The notes below the pieces were generated by a model. The model saw only the letters and a program-made list of their open reading frames with translations, had not been told where the DNA came from and searched no databases. This document shows positions 32,901 to 43,394 of a DNA stretch of 64,000 nt, piece by piece (the first letter of the stretch is position 1; every line of letters begins with the position of its first letter). The stretch lies in NCBI RefSeq assembly GCF_004210375.1, contig NC_134832.1:152641592-152705591 (forward strand), given 5' to 3'. Source of the stretch: Tachypleus tridentatus. Lineage: Eukaryota > Arthropoda > Merostomata > Xiphosura > Limulidae. Made by a program: the position numbers and the translations under genes.

Positions 32901-35468
32901 TTCATTTTTCCACAGACACAAATCCTCCTGTTCTTCATTCTTCTACAGACACTATTCCCTCTGTTCTTCATTCTTCCACAGAAACTATTCCGTGTGTTCT
33001 TCATTCTTCTACAGACACTATTCCCTGTGTTCTTCATTCTTCCACAAACACTATTCCCTGTGTTCTTCATTCTTCCACATACACTAATCCCCCTGTTTTT
33101 CATTCTTCCACGTACACTAATCTCCTATTCTTCATTTTTCCACGGACACTATTTCCTGTGTTCTTCATTCTTCTACAGACACTATTCCCTGTGTTCTTCA
33201 TTCTTCCACAGACACTATTCCCTGTGTGCTTCATTCTTCCACAGACACTATTCCCTGTGTTTTTCATTCTTCCACAGACACTCTTCCCTGTGTTATTCAT
33301 TCTTCCATAGAAACTATTTCCGGTGTTCTTCATTCTTCCACAGACACTATTCCCTGTGTTCTTCATTCTTCCATAGATACTAATCACCCTGTTCTTCATT
33401 GTTTCACAGACACTAATCCCTGTGTTTTGCATTCTTCCACATACAGTAAACCCCTGTTTTTCATTTTTCCACAGACACTATTCTCTATGTTATTCATTTT
33501 TCCGCAGACACTCTCTGTGTTCTTCATTCTTCCACAGACACTATTCTTTCTGTTCTTCATTTTTCCACAAACACTAATTCCACTGTTCTTCATTCGTCGA
33601 CAGACACTAATTCCCCTGTTATTCAATCTTCTGCAGACACTAATCCCCTTGTTCTTCATTCTTCCACAGACACTACTCTCCCTGACCTTCATTCTTCCAC
33701 AGACACTATTCCCTGTGTTCTTCATTCTTTCACAGACCCTAATCTTCTTGTTCTTCATTTTTCCACAAACACTAATCCCACTGTTCTTCATTTTCCACAT
33801 ACACTAATCCCCATGTTCTTTATTCTTCCACAAACACTAATCCCACTGTTCTTCATTCTTCGACAGACACTAATTTCCCTGTTCTTCATTCTTCCACAGA
33901 CACTATTTCCTGTGTTCTTCATTTTTCCACAAACACTAATCCCACTGTTCTTCATTCTTCGACAGACACTAATTTCCCTGTTATTTATTCTTCTTCATAC
34001 ACTAATTCCTCTGTTATTCATTCTTCCACGGACACTAATCCCCCTGTTTTTCATTCTTCCACAGACACTAATCCCCCTGACCTTCATTCTTCCACAGACA
34101 CTATTTCCCGTGTTCTTCATTCTTCCACAGACACTATTTCCTGTGTTCTTCATTCTTCGACAGACACTATTCCCTGTTCTTCATTCTTCCACAGACACTA
34201 ATCCCTCTGTTCTTCATTCTTCCACAGACACTATTTTCTGTGTTCTTCATTCTTTTACAGACACTATTCCCTGTGTTCTTCATTCTTCCACAGATACTAA
34301 TCCCACTGTTCTTAATTCTTCGATAGAAACTAATCTCCCTGTTATTCATTCTTCTACAGACACTATTTTCTGTGTTCTTCATTCTTCCACGGACACTATT
34401 TCCTGTGTTCTTCATTCTTCCACAGACACTATTCTCTGTTCTTCATTCTTCCACAGACACTAATCCCCCTGACCTTCATTCTTCCACAGACACTATTTCC
34501 CGTGTTCCTCATTCTTCCACAGACACTATTTCCTGTGTTCTTCATTCTTCGACAGACACTAATCCCTCTGTTTTTCATTCTTCGACAGACACTATTCCCT
34601 GTTCTTCATTCTTCGACAGACACTAATCCCTCTGTTCTCCATTCTTCCACAGACACTATTTTCTGTGTTATTCATTCTTCCACAGACACTAATCCCCCTG
34701 ACCTTCATTCTTCCACATACACTATTTTCTGTGTTCTTCATTCTTTCACGGACACTATTTCTTGTGTTCTTCATTCTTCCACAGACACTATTTTCTGTTC
34801 TTCATTCTTCCACAGACACTAATCCCCCTGTTCTTCATTCTTTCACAGACACTATTTCCTGTGTTCTTCATTCTTCCACAGACACTAATCCCCTGTTCTT
34901 CATTCTTCCACCTACACTAATCCCACTGTTCTTCATTTTTCCACAAACACTAATCCCATTGTTCTTCATTCTTCGACAGACACTAATCACTTGTTATTCA
35001 TTCTTCCACGGACACTAATCCCCCTGTTCTTTATTCTTCCACAGACACTAATCCCCTGTTCTTCATTCTTCCACAGACACTAATCCCCTGTTCTTCATTT
35101 TTCCATAGACACTAATCCCCTGTTCTTCATTTTTCCACGGACACTATTCCCTACGTTATTCATTCTTCCACAGACCCTCTTCCCTGTGTTCTTCATTCTT
35201 CCACAGACACTAATCCCCTGTTCTTCATTCTTCCACAGACACTAATCCCCTTATCTTCATTCTTCCACGAACACTAATCTCCCTGTTCTTCATTCTTCCA
35301 CAGACACTATTCCCTACGTTATTCATTCTTCCACAGACCCTCTTCCCTGTGTTCTTCATTCTTCCACGAACACTAATCTCCCTGTTCTTCATTCTTCCAC
35401 AGACACTAATCCCCTTATCTTCATTCTTCCACGAACACTAATCCCCTGTTCTTCATTCTTCCACAGAC
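29950..35468 (+). repeat. Large 32/33-bp minisatellite, about 5.5 kb and roughly 165-170 units
   Basis: The unit is CAGACACTATTCCCTGTGTT followed by CTTCATTCTTCCA (33 bp). A common variant, CAGACACTAATCCCCTGTTC followed by TTCATTCTTCCA, is 32 bp. Since 33 is divisible by three and the unit has no stop in several frames, open frames of up to 441 codons appear on both strands. Frame shifts at 32-bp units and lack of any recognisable domain argue against coding. Blocks of units recur: a run with GAAACTATTCCGTG occurs at about 30307, 32225 and 32984. Confidence 0.95.
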
Positions 35469-36254
35469 ATTAGTCAAATCCCAAAATTAGGTTTATAAAC
35501 AATGAGTAAGGGTTGACGTCATCTGAAAGTTTGTTTAAACCTGAAACTCCGACTATGTTAATAACAATAAGAGTTAAACTCAGGCAGAATAATTGTAGAT
35601 TACGATAAACATTGGTTAGAGATGACAAGTCTTCTTTTGACAGATATTGTGTGTAATGCCAGAGGTGTAATTCTTTAACCAATCCTTTCAAAAATAGTAA
35701 CATAGTAAGATTTATTTGAAACTCATTTAAAACAAAAGGCTAGCGTAGCGTTGGAAACTGACAATTAGGTATATTTGTAGTATCCTTAGACGTTGTGGGC
35801 CTTAGATGAATTTTAGGTGCTTTAGCCCAAGCATGAGATATAAATGTTGAAATAAGTTTGTCTTAGAATGTTTTCTTTTAAAATAAAATTAGACCTATAT
35901 TTAGAAACTAGATCCCGGAACAAACGCGGATGGTTGGAATATAAAAGTCGAGTGAAATGATAGATGAAAAAACGTCCTGTTCGTAAAAACATTTTCTGTA
36001 GAAGAAACAACTGAAAGCGGGCGAGTATCAGATCACTGTTCTCCGAGGAGCTAAATATATCTTACACGTTTGGAATTCTGCAACTCTGATGTGAAAGGAA
36101 AAAGAAGTTATTAGTGGTCGTTCTTGTTATTTATCTTCTGAAATGGTTGTCAGGGAAACAAGACAATGGAGTAAGATAAGTATAATTAGATAACAAAAAC
36201 TTGAGGCAAGCTGTTGTAATCCCTTTCGTGATTTCCAGAGAGAACCAGACCTGG
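35469..36254. other. No gene recognised
   Basis: Unique AT-rich DNA after the large minisatellite. Confidence 0.55.
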
Positions 36255-36632
36255 TGTTTAACGCAAAATCTGTGGGTACGGGCTCAAATTCTTGGAACTG
36301 TATATACTCGTCCTTTCAGCCCTGCTGACGTTATAAAGTTATGATCAATTCTGTTTCGTTAGTAAAAGAGTAGTCCAAGAGTTGGCGGTGAGTGGAGTTG
36401 GCTAGCTGCCTTCCTACTAGTCAATCACTGTTGTTCCCCACTAAGATAGCGGTAAGTCTTCGGATTTACAACTCTAAAATCAGTGGTTCGATAACCCTCG
36501 GTAGACACAGCAGATAGCCCGAGATGGCTTTGCCAGAACTAAATGCACACACATCCACTATCATTGTTAATTAAGGATCTGCTAGCAAAGATAGCTCTCG
36601 CTCAGCTATTCACGAATTTCAAACCAAATCAA
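36255..36632 (+). mobile_element. SINE family 1 split by a family 2 insertion
   Basis: The left half (GTCCTTTCAGCCCTGCTGAC, TAAAAGAGTAGTCCAAGAGT) ends at 36432, and the right half resumes at 36561 (TTAATTAAGGATCTGCTAGC, AGATAGCTCTCG). The break lies exactly in the TAGTCTTACACTGCTAAATT region of the family. Confidence 0.75.
36433..36560 (+). mobile_element. SINE family 2 nested inside SINE family 1
   Basis: CCCACTAAGATAGCGGTAAG, GTGGTTCGATAACCCTCGGT and AGCAGATAGCCCGAGATGGC match family 2. TCACTGTT at 36425-36432 and TCATTGTT at 36561-36568 are an imperfect target duplication. The tail is ACACACA-like. Confidence 0.75.
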
Positions 36633-36879
36633 ACAAGCCTGAATATTCAACACACATCCAAAACTCCAAACGAATCGACAAATAACACGTCATTCTACAA
36701 TAAAGTTAAAACTCATATTAAGACAAACAAAACCGTCGGCTCCTAGCGGTCCAACTAGTAACTAGCAATGATCGAGATAACACAATTCAACAACTAAATA
36801 AACTAATAACATACAGACACATAAGACACAAAAGACGTTACAAAATATAATATATATTTATTTAAAGACAAGTGTATCA

Positions 36880-37047
36880 GCATCTAGTTGTTACATTTAG
36901 CCTATCTATACAATCAGGTTACACACCAAGATTGTATCGCATTTAGTTGCTATATTTAACCTATCTACACAACCAGGTTACACACCAAGACTGTGTGGCC
37001 ATCTAGTTGCTATATTTAAACTATTTATACAATCAGGTTACACATCA
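36880..37047 (+). repeat. Three diverged tandem copies of about 60 bp
   Basis: GGTTACACACCAAGA, then CATCTAGTTGCTATATTTAA and CTATCTACACAACCA, repeated three times. Confidence 0.8.
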
Positions 37048-37118
37048 AGTACTTCGGTGCTACCAAACGTTTTAATAATTCTGAAAGAAGAGAAGCCAAT
37101 AAATAAACTAGAGGTATA

Positions 37119-37206
37119 TAGACCAATCAACTGAACCAACTGGATTGATAAGCTACTTTAAACAGACCAATCAACTGAACCAACTGGATTTATAAGCAAC
37201 TTTAAA
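37119..37206 (+). repeat. Two tandem copies of about 43 bp
   Basis: AGACCAATCAACTGAACCAA with CTGGATTGATAAGC, twice in a row. Confidence 0.85.
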
Positions 37207-37357
37207 AATCACCAGTTTTAGCCTGTATCGAGCTGACATCAAAATTACTGGAAATATAACATACATTCAGGATAAAAAGATAAACCACAGACCATCTGAT
37301 AAAACTCACAGAAACTGCAGTTGATGGTTTTGACGAAAATATGCGCTGTCACTAACT

Positions 37358-37631
37358 TGTTTGTTTGTGGAATTTCGCACAAAGCTATTCGAGGACTATC
37401 TGTGCTAGCCGTCCCTAATTTAGCAGTGTAAAACTAGAGGGAAGGCAGCTAGTCATCACCACCCACCGCCAACTCTTGGGCTACTCTTTTACCAACGAAT
37501 AGTGGGATTGACTTTCACATTATACGCCCCCACGGCTGGGAGGGTGAGCATGTGTAGCGCGAAGTGGGCGCGAACCCGCGACCCTCGGATTAGGAGTCGC
37601 ACGCCTTACGCGCTTGGCCATGCCAGGCACT
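37358..37631 (-). mobile_element. SINE family 1 with exact 12-bp TSD
   Basis: From GGAATTTCGCACAAAGCTAT to TTGGCCATGCCAGGC. CTGTCACTAACT flanks it at 37346-37357 and 37632-37643, so this is a young insertion. Confidence 0.92.
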
Positions 37632-37860
37632 CTGTCACTAACTAGCTTAATACAAGGAAGCAGACAGCTTGTCAACAGTACTCACCACGGTCTCAGAGTG
37701 CAGATCATTCCGTTACATCAAGGGGGTGTGAACCATGAATCGTCTAATACGAGTAAGAAACGGATAACAACAAAGAATTATTAGGTTTGAAAATAACGCG
37801 AAATATCAGATAATTAAATAACGTACGGGTATATCTGACAAGTGTGCAAAATGAATTTAT

Positions 37861-37911
37861 ATTACATTACATTACATTACATTATATTACATTATATTAT
37901 ATTATATTATT
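37861..37911. repeat. (ATTAC)/(ATATT)n pentanucleotide run inside a local duplication
   Basis: About ten 5-bp units. Both sides carry TAACGTACGGGTATATCTG, about 95 bp apart, so the run sits between copies of a small tandem duplication. Confidence 0.85.
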
Positions 37912-38057
37912 AGATAACGTACGGGTATATCTGGCAAATGTGAAAAATGAATTAATAATTTCTCCTTGTACTTTCTAGGTTTCGAAACCTTCTACAATCG
38001 CACAGGATCAAAGAAACTTTGAAATGCTAAGCCTAATACGGAAAAAGCAAGTACTTA

Positions 38058-39325
38058 AATGAGTAAAGAAACAATGACAGTTATGTGTAGACATTAGTAA
38101 CCTCACATACATAGTTCAATGAAGAAACAATGACAGTTCCATGTCTAGACATTAGTAACCTAAGGTACATAGTTGAATAAAGAAACAATGACAGTTATGT
38201 CTAGACATTAATAACCTCACACACATAGTTCAATGAAGAAACAATGACAGTTATCTGTAGACATTAATAACCTCACATACATAGTTCAATGAAGAAACAA
38301 TGACAGTTATGTGTAGACATTAGTAACCTCACATACATAGTTCAATGAAGAAAGAATGACAGTTTCATGTCTAGATATCAATAACCTGAGGTACATAGTT
38401 GAATAAAGAAACAATGACAGTTTCAGATGTAGACATAAATAACATAACATACAAAGTTGACTGAAGAAAGAAAGATAGTTTCAGATGTAGACATTAGTAA
38501 CGTAACACACAGTTGAGTGAAGAAAGAATGACAGATACAGATGTACACATCAGTAACATAACGTACATAGTTCAGCGAAGAAAAAATGACATTTCAGATG
38601 TAGACATTCGTAATATAACACACAGTTGAGTGAAGAAAGAATGACAGATACAGATGTACACATCAGTAACATAACGTACATAGTTCAGCGAACAAAAAAT
38701 GACATTTCAGATGTAGACATTAGTAACGTAAAATACATAGTTGAGTGACGAAAGAATAACAGTTTAAGATGTATACATTAGTAATTTGACATGCATAGTT
38801 GAATGAAGAAGAAATGGCAGTTTCAGATGAAGAAATTAGTAACATAACAATATAGTTGAGTGAAGAAAGAATAACAGTTTCAGATGTAGACATTAGTAGC
38901 CTGACATACATAGTTGAGTGAAGAAACAATCACAGTTTCACATGTAGAAGTTAGTTACCTGAAATACATAGTTTAGTTAAGAAAAAATGACAGTTTAAGA
39001 TGTAGACATTAATATCATGACATACATAGTTGAATAAAAAGACAATCACGGTTTCAGGTGTAGACATTACTAACCCGACATGCATAGTTGAGTAAAAAAA
39101 GAATGACAGTTTCAGATCAAGACATCAGTAACATAAAATACACAGTTGAGTGAAGAAACAATGACAGTTTCAGATGTTGTCATTAGTAACATGACATACA
39201 CAGTTGAGTTAAGAAACAATGACAGTTTCAGATGTTGTCATTAGTAACATGACATACACAGTTGAGTTAAGAAACAATGATAGTTTCAGATGTAGACATT
39301 AGTAACATAACATACATAGTTGTAG
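38058..39325 (+). repeat. Diverged tandem array of about 58 bp, about 22 units
   Basis: The recurring unit is GAAGAAACAATGACAGTTTC, then AGATGTAGACATTAGTAACC, then a TACATAGTTGAG stretch. Unit length varies from about 54 to 60 bp and units are well diverged, so the array is older than the others here. Some higher-order pairs occur (38520 and 38640 blocks nearly identical). Confidence 0.88.
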
Positions 39326-39407
39326 AGTATTCAATACCACTTGTAACTAACGTTACAAACTTACTAAGGTTATGAATTTGGTGTTTAATTCCACTAGTAG
39401 GAGCATA

Positions 39408-39672
39408 GTATGGCCGGGTGGTTAGGATGCTCGACTCGTGATCTTAAGGACGCGGTTTGAAATACCCTTGACACGAAATTTGAGCGTCTCCTCAGTGGTG
39501 TGGACGCTTTATGTTACGATTAATTCCACTATTCTTTGGGAAAAATGTAGCCTAAGTGTTGGTGATGGGTGGTGATGACTTGATGCCTTCCCTCTAGTGT
39601 TACACTACTAAATTAGAGATGGCCAGCGCAAATAGCACTCGTTTAGCTTTGCGTGGAACACTAAACTGTACA
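39408..39672 (+). mobile_element. SINE family 1, diverged
   Basis: TATGGCCGGGTGGTTAGGAT, GGTTTGAAATACCC, CTTCCCTCTAGTGTTACACT and GCTTTGCGTGGAACACTAAA keep the family order. Confidence 0.8.
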
Positions 39673-40076
39673 AACAAATCCATCAGCAGGTGGATGGTTT
39701 TTCGAACATTATTGGCTTAGCATTCAATTCCACTTGTAAGTGGATTGTGTTCATAATGTGTTGCTCTCCCACTTGTTAGAAACTCTAAATTATAGATGGG
39801 TTTGCTTGAGACTTGGGGTCTTACCTATCCATTCGTCATATATTTTGAAACTTGTTGGGAGTTCTAGTCTAATTATTTGACACATCTGTTGAAACATTAT
39901 ATCTTTTACGTAATCGTTCAAAGCACCTGTTGAATTATGGAGAAGTGTTCTCTGACCTAGCTTTTTTATACGTCTTTTGAAACATGAGGAGATGCTGACC
40001 TAATCATTTGACACATCTTTTAAATATGTGGTCCCTGACTTAATTATGATGATAAATTAGAAGTAGGTCACTAGGA

Positions 40077-40192
40077 CTGAGCTCTCAGTGGTACAGCAAT
40101 ACGTCTGCGGACTCGCATCGTTATAAACCGGGTTTCGATACCCGTGGTAGGCAGAGCACAGATAGCCCATTGTGTAGCTTTGTGGTTAATTC
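40077..40192 (+). mobile_element. SINE family 2
   Basis: GAGCTCTCAGTGGTACAGCA, GGGTTTCGATACCCGTGGTA and GCACAGATAGCCCATTGTGT follow the family 2 layout, ending near AATTCCAAATAATTAATC. Confidence 0.75.
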
Positions 40193-40335
40193 CAAATAAT
40201 TAATCAATTAATCGACCTTATCGTTCAATGCATACGTTGAAACTTGAGGAGTTTGTTCTGTTAGGTCCTGGTTTAAATACATACGTTCAAATTGACAGTT
40301 ATAGTCCCCTCCTGTATTCCTGTACATGGTGAGTG

Positions 40336-40466
40336 GACGTCCCTCTGACGATGACCGAGGAAGGTCGAAACGTTGTTCGCTCCTTTACATAAAAATTTTC
40401 TCAACCCAAACCAGCCGTTTTTACACATATACATATTTTTCTCTATAAGTGGGTTTTCTCGTCATC
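40336..40466 (+). mobile_element. Penelope-like terminal repeat, left copy, hammerhead-like core
   Basis: It shares AAGGTCGAAACGTTGTTCGC, CTCAACCCAAACCAGCCG and a TTCTCGTCATCACTG end with the copy after the GIY-YIG fragment. At 40345-40370 the order CTGACGA, GACC, loop, GGTC, GAAA resembles a hammerhead ribozyme core; stem I is not convincing. Confidence 0.6.
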
Positions 40467-40584
40467 ACTGACCCGTTGAAAACATCCAACACTGGTACTC
40501 AGTTGACCTTAGCCCAAATAGATCAACTGATTGACCCTGAGGGGCCATCGCAAGGCCGCCCGTCTACAGGAATTCAAGGTCTAA

Positions 40585-41160
40585 AAGGTGTGTTATGGTT
40601 GGACCCTCTCAACCAACAATATCCTCTCCTCTCCTTCACGGGTCGACACACACAGTGAACACATGGGTAGATGTTTAAATTCCAGAGGCGGTAAAGAGAA
40701 AAAACAGAACCTTCTCTGGGACGTCCACTCACCCATTCCAGTTAATACCAGTTTTATTCAAAAACCAGGTACAAAACTGAGGTATATACTATGTAAAAAC
40801 TACACTGACAAACATCACACTAACATTATTTATAAAATACAATGTGATAACTGCTACGACTTCTATATTGGAGAAACAAGTAGAAAAATGGAAACCAGAT
40901 TCAAATAACATAAAAAGTCACCTTCACACGTTTTCGAACACTTCAAATCAAATAAACACAACATAACCATAGAAAACACTCAAATACTAGATAAAGAAGC
41001 AAACGCAAAAATAAAGAAGCCTTACTTATACAACTCAAGCCCAAAATAAATCAATACAAAGGAACACCTTTATACCTATATTAATGAATATATCCAACAT
41101 ATAAACACGCCCTCTACATTCCTACACTCAATTACACAATCCCCTTCAAACATCTGGTCA
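40585..41160 (+). pseudogene. Penelope-like retroelement, GIY-YIG endonuclease fragment
   Basis: The frame ending at 40908 encodes NIIYKIQCDNCYDFYIGETS, with the CxxC pair and YIG motif (codons 40864-40872) seen in the endonuclease of Penelope-like elements, followed by RKMETRFK. A stop follows, and homology continues as HKKSPSHVFEHFKSNKHNI and ENTQIL, with a frameshift before the KIK...PK-INQYK-like tail. The reverse transcriptase is missing. Flanking copies of a shared terminal sequence (40336-40466 and 41190-41290) resemble pseudo-LTRs. Confidence 0.75.
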
Positions 41161-41189
41161 GCTATTGGTCAATTACCTCTTTCTTTCTT

Positions 41190-41290
41190 TGTGAACCTAA
41201 CGATGGCCGAAGAAGGTCGAATCGTTATTCGCTCCTCTACATAAAAAAATTCTCAACCCAAACCAGCCGTTTTTACATATATATTTTTCA
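41190..41290 (+). mobile_element. Penelope-like terminal repeat, right copy
   Basis: It follows the endonuclease fragment and repeats the left copy (GAAGAAGGTCGAATCGTTAT, CTCAACCCAAACCAGCCG). The core positions are mutated (CTAACGA and GAAT), so any ribozyme here would be dead. Confidence 0.6.
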
Positions 41291-41449
41291 ACGGGTGTTG
41301 TGAGCATTATGTCTGATGCTTGTGTTTCGGTATAGTGCTCACAAAACCCTGACGTTGCTGCAATGTCCTTGTCTGGCATTCTAGTACGTCCCCTTGGAGA
41401 GTTCCATGGTGGGTGAGGTCAGGGGCACAGAAATATTTTTTCGTTATTA

Positions 41450-41712
41450 GGCCCGGCATGGCGAGGTGGTTACAGCGCTCGACTAGTAATCTGAGGGTCG
41501 CGGGTTCGCATCCCCGTCGCGCCAAACATGCTCGCCCTTTCAGCCGTGGGAGCGTTATAATGTGACGGTCAATCCCACTATTCGTAGGTAAAAGAGTAGC
41601 TCAAGAGTTGGCGGTGCGTGGTGTTGACTAGTTGCCTTCCCTCTAGTCTTGCACTGCTAAATTAGGGACGGCTAGCGCAGATAGCTCTCGAGTACTTTTG
41701 CGCGAAATTCAA
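41450..41712 (+). mobile_element. SINE family 1 inside the Jockey-like LINE region
   Basis: GGCCCGGCATGGCGAGGTGG to CTTTTGCGCGAAATTC with a CAAAAAACAAAAA tail. T-rich, TTATTA-containing sequence on both sides suggests an imperfect target duplication. Confidence 0.88.
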
Positions 41713-41739
41713 AAAACAAAAATTTTTTTTATTATAGAT

Positions 41740-42300
41740 TCCCCAACTCAAAAGGCAAACCATAGGTAAACGACCACGTTTTGAAGATTGTTAACAACAA
41801 CCTTCAACTTATTGAACATCTGTTCCTAATTTTCTGCTATTACTTCTTCATCAGACAAACCATTGGAGCAACTGTGCTTCTTTTTATTCAGAAGGGACCA
41901 GAAGAGCTGGCTCTCCTAAGTCAGTCAAAAAGCTTCGTCCTGGTGACATATTGGTAAAAACATCCACTCCTAAACATAGCGAACTCCTCTTGCATTCGAA
42001 GGCCATTGGGGATATACCCATTGAGGTAACACCACATGCTACTTTGAATTCGTCATGAGGAGTTATTGTTGAAAGAGAGTTAAAGAACATCCCCGAGTAA
42101 GAGATCTCACTTTTATATGCAAAAACGGTTCGTTTGGGTTGAGAAACGTTGTTCGCTCTTCTATGTAAAATATTTTCTCAACCCAAACGAGCCGTTTTTG
42201 CATATAAATTTCTCAACAAGTGGGTTTCTCGACATCACTGAAGAGATCTCACTGTTTTATCCACCCAAGGAGTTTCTGCAGTGAGGCGAATCTCCATAGT
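41740..42300 (+). pseudogene. Jockey-like LINE ORF1 gag, N-terminal part
   Basis: The plus strand gives SKSVKKLRPGDILVKT-like and STPKHSELLLHSKAIGDIPI segments, then EVTPHATLNSS and an in-frame stop where GVIVEREL continues. Homology is cut at 42110 by a 131-bp insertion and resumes after 42252 with TQGVSAVRRISIVK. It is broken by stops, the insertion and the 53-bp array downstream. Confidence 0.75.
42111..42241. mobile_element. 131-bp palindromic element with 11-bp target duplication
   Basis: Flanked by AGAGATCTCAC at 42100-42110 and 42242-42252. Arms 42114-42144 and 42176-42206 are inverted repeats of 31 bp with one mismatch around a 31-nt centre containing AACGTTGTTCGCTC. It carries the Penelope-like terminal sequence and interrupts a LINE gag gene. 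No coding capacity. Confidence 0.85.
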
Positions 42301-43090
42301 AAAGATAGAATTGTGATACCCACTACTGTCCTGATTTAAATCTCCACCTCCACAAAGATGGATTTGTGATACCGACCATTGTCCTGATTTAAATCTCCAC
42401 CTCCACAAAGATGGATTTATGATACCAACCACTGTCCTGATTTAAATCTCCACCTCCACAAAGATGGATTTGTGATACCGACCATTGTCCTGATTTAAAT
42501 CTCCACCTCCACAAAGATGGATTTGTGATACCGACCATTGTCCTGATTTAAATCTCCACCTCCACAAAGATGGATTTGTGATACCGACCATTGTCCTGAT
42601 TTAAATCTCCACCTCCACAAAGATGGATTTGTGATACCGACCACTGTCCTGATTTAAATCTCCACCTCCGCAAAGAAGGATTTGTGATACCGACCACTGT
42701 CCTGATTTAAATCTCCACCTCCACAAAGATGGGATTGTGATACCGACCACTGTCCTGATTTAAATCTCCACCTCCACAAAGATGGGATTGTGATACGGAC
42801 CACTGTCCTGATTTAAATCTCCACTCGTAAAGATGGGATTGTGATACCGACCACTGTTCTGATTTAAATCTCCACCTCCACAAAGATGGGATTGTGATAC
42901 CAACCACTGTTCTGATTTAAATCTCCACCTTCACAAAGATGGGATTGTGATACCGACCACTGTTCTGATTTAAATCTCCACCTCCACAAAGATGGGATTG
43001 TGATACCAACCACTGTTCTGATTTAAATCTCCACCTCCACAAAGATGGGATTGTGATACCGACCACTGTCCTAATTTAAATTTCCACCTG
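42280..43090 (+). repeat. 53-bp minisatellite within LINE gag, about 15 copies
   Basis: The unit is CTGATTTAAATCTCCACCTC, then CACAAAGATGGGATTGTGAT, then ACCGACCACTGTC. Starts at 42331, 42384 and 42437 give exactly 53 bp. The unit contains gag-like codons (KDGIVIPTTVLI), and gag homology resumes immediately after the last unit, so the array grew inside the retrotransposon gene. A 53-bp period shifts the frame at each step, so the array destroys the ORF. Confidence 0.93.
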
Positions 43091-43290
43091 CTACAATCAA
43101 GCCAGGTTATCTAAATTGCAAAATACGGCCATATATTCCGAACCCTCTCAGATGTTTCCAGTGTCAGCAGTTCAGTCACTCAAAAACATCATGTCGTAGT
43201 TCCTTAACGTGTGCTTGTTGCAGTGACAAGAACTATGATGCCTGTGACTGCAAAATGGGCCCACATTGTGTCACCAAAGCGCTGATTGAT
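43085..43290 (+). pseudogene. Jockey-like LINE ORF1 gag, zinc-knuckle segment
   Basis: After the 53-bp array the frame encodes a PGYLNCKIRPYIPNPLRCFQ stretch and then C-terminal CCHC knuckles. The first is intact (C-X2-C-X4-H-X4-C, starting at Cys codon 43153). The second has Tyr in place of His. A PGYLNCK-RPYIPNPLRCF block before the knuckles is typical of Jockey-clade gag proteins, which bind RNA. The rest of this gag lies upstream at 41740-42300. Confidence 0.8.
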
Positions 43291-43394
43291 TCTTACCATC
43301 CAGTGTGTCTTTCCTTGCTAGAAATATTTCTGAAACTTTCTGATACAGTCACCTTTCTGCAGTTTTCTTTGTACAGAAATGACAGGTACTGTGA

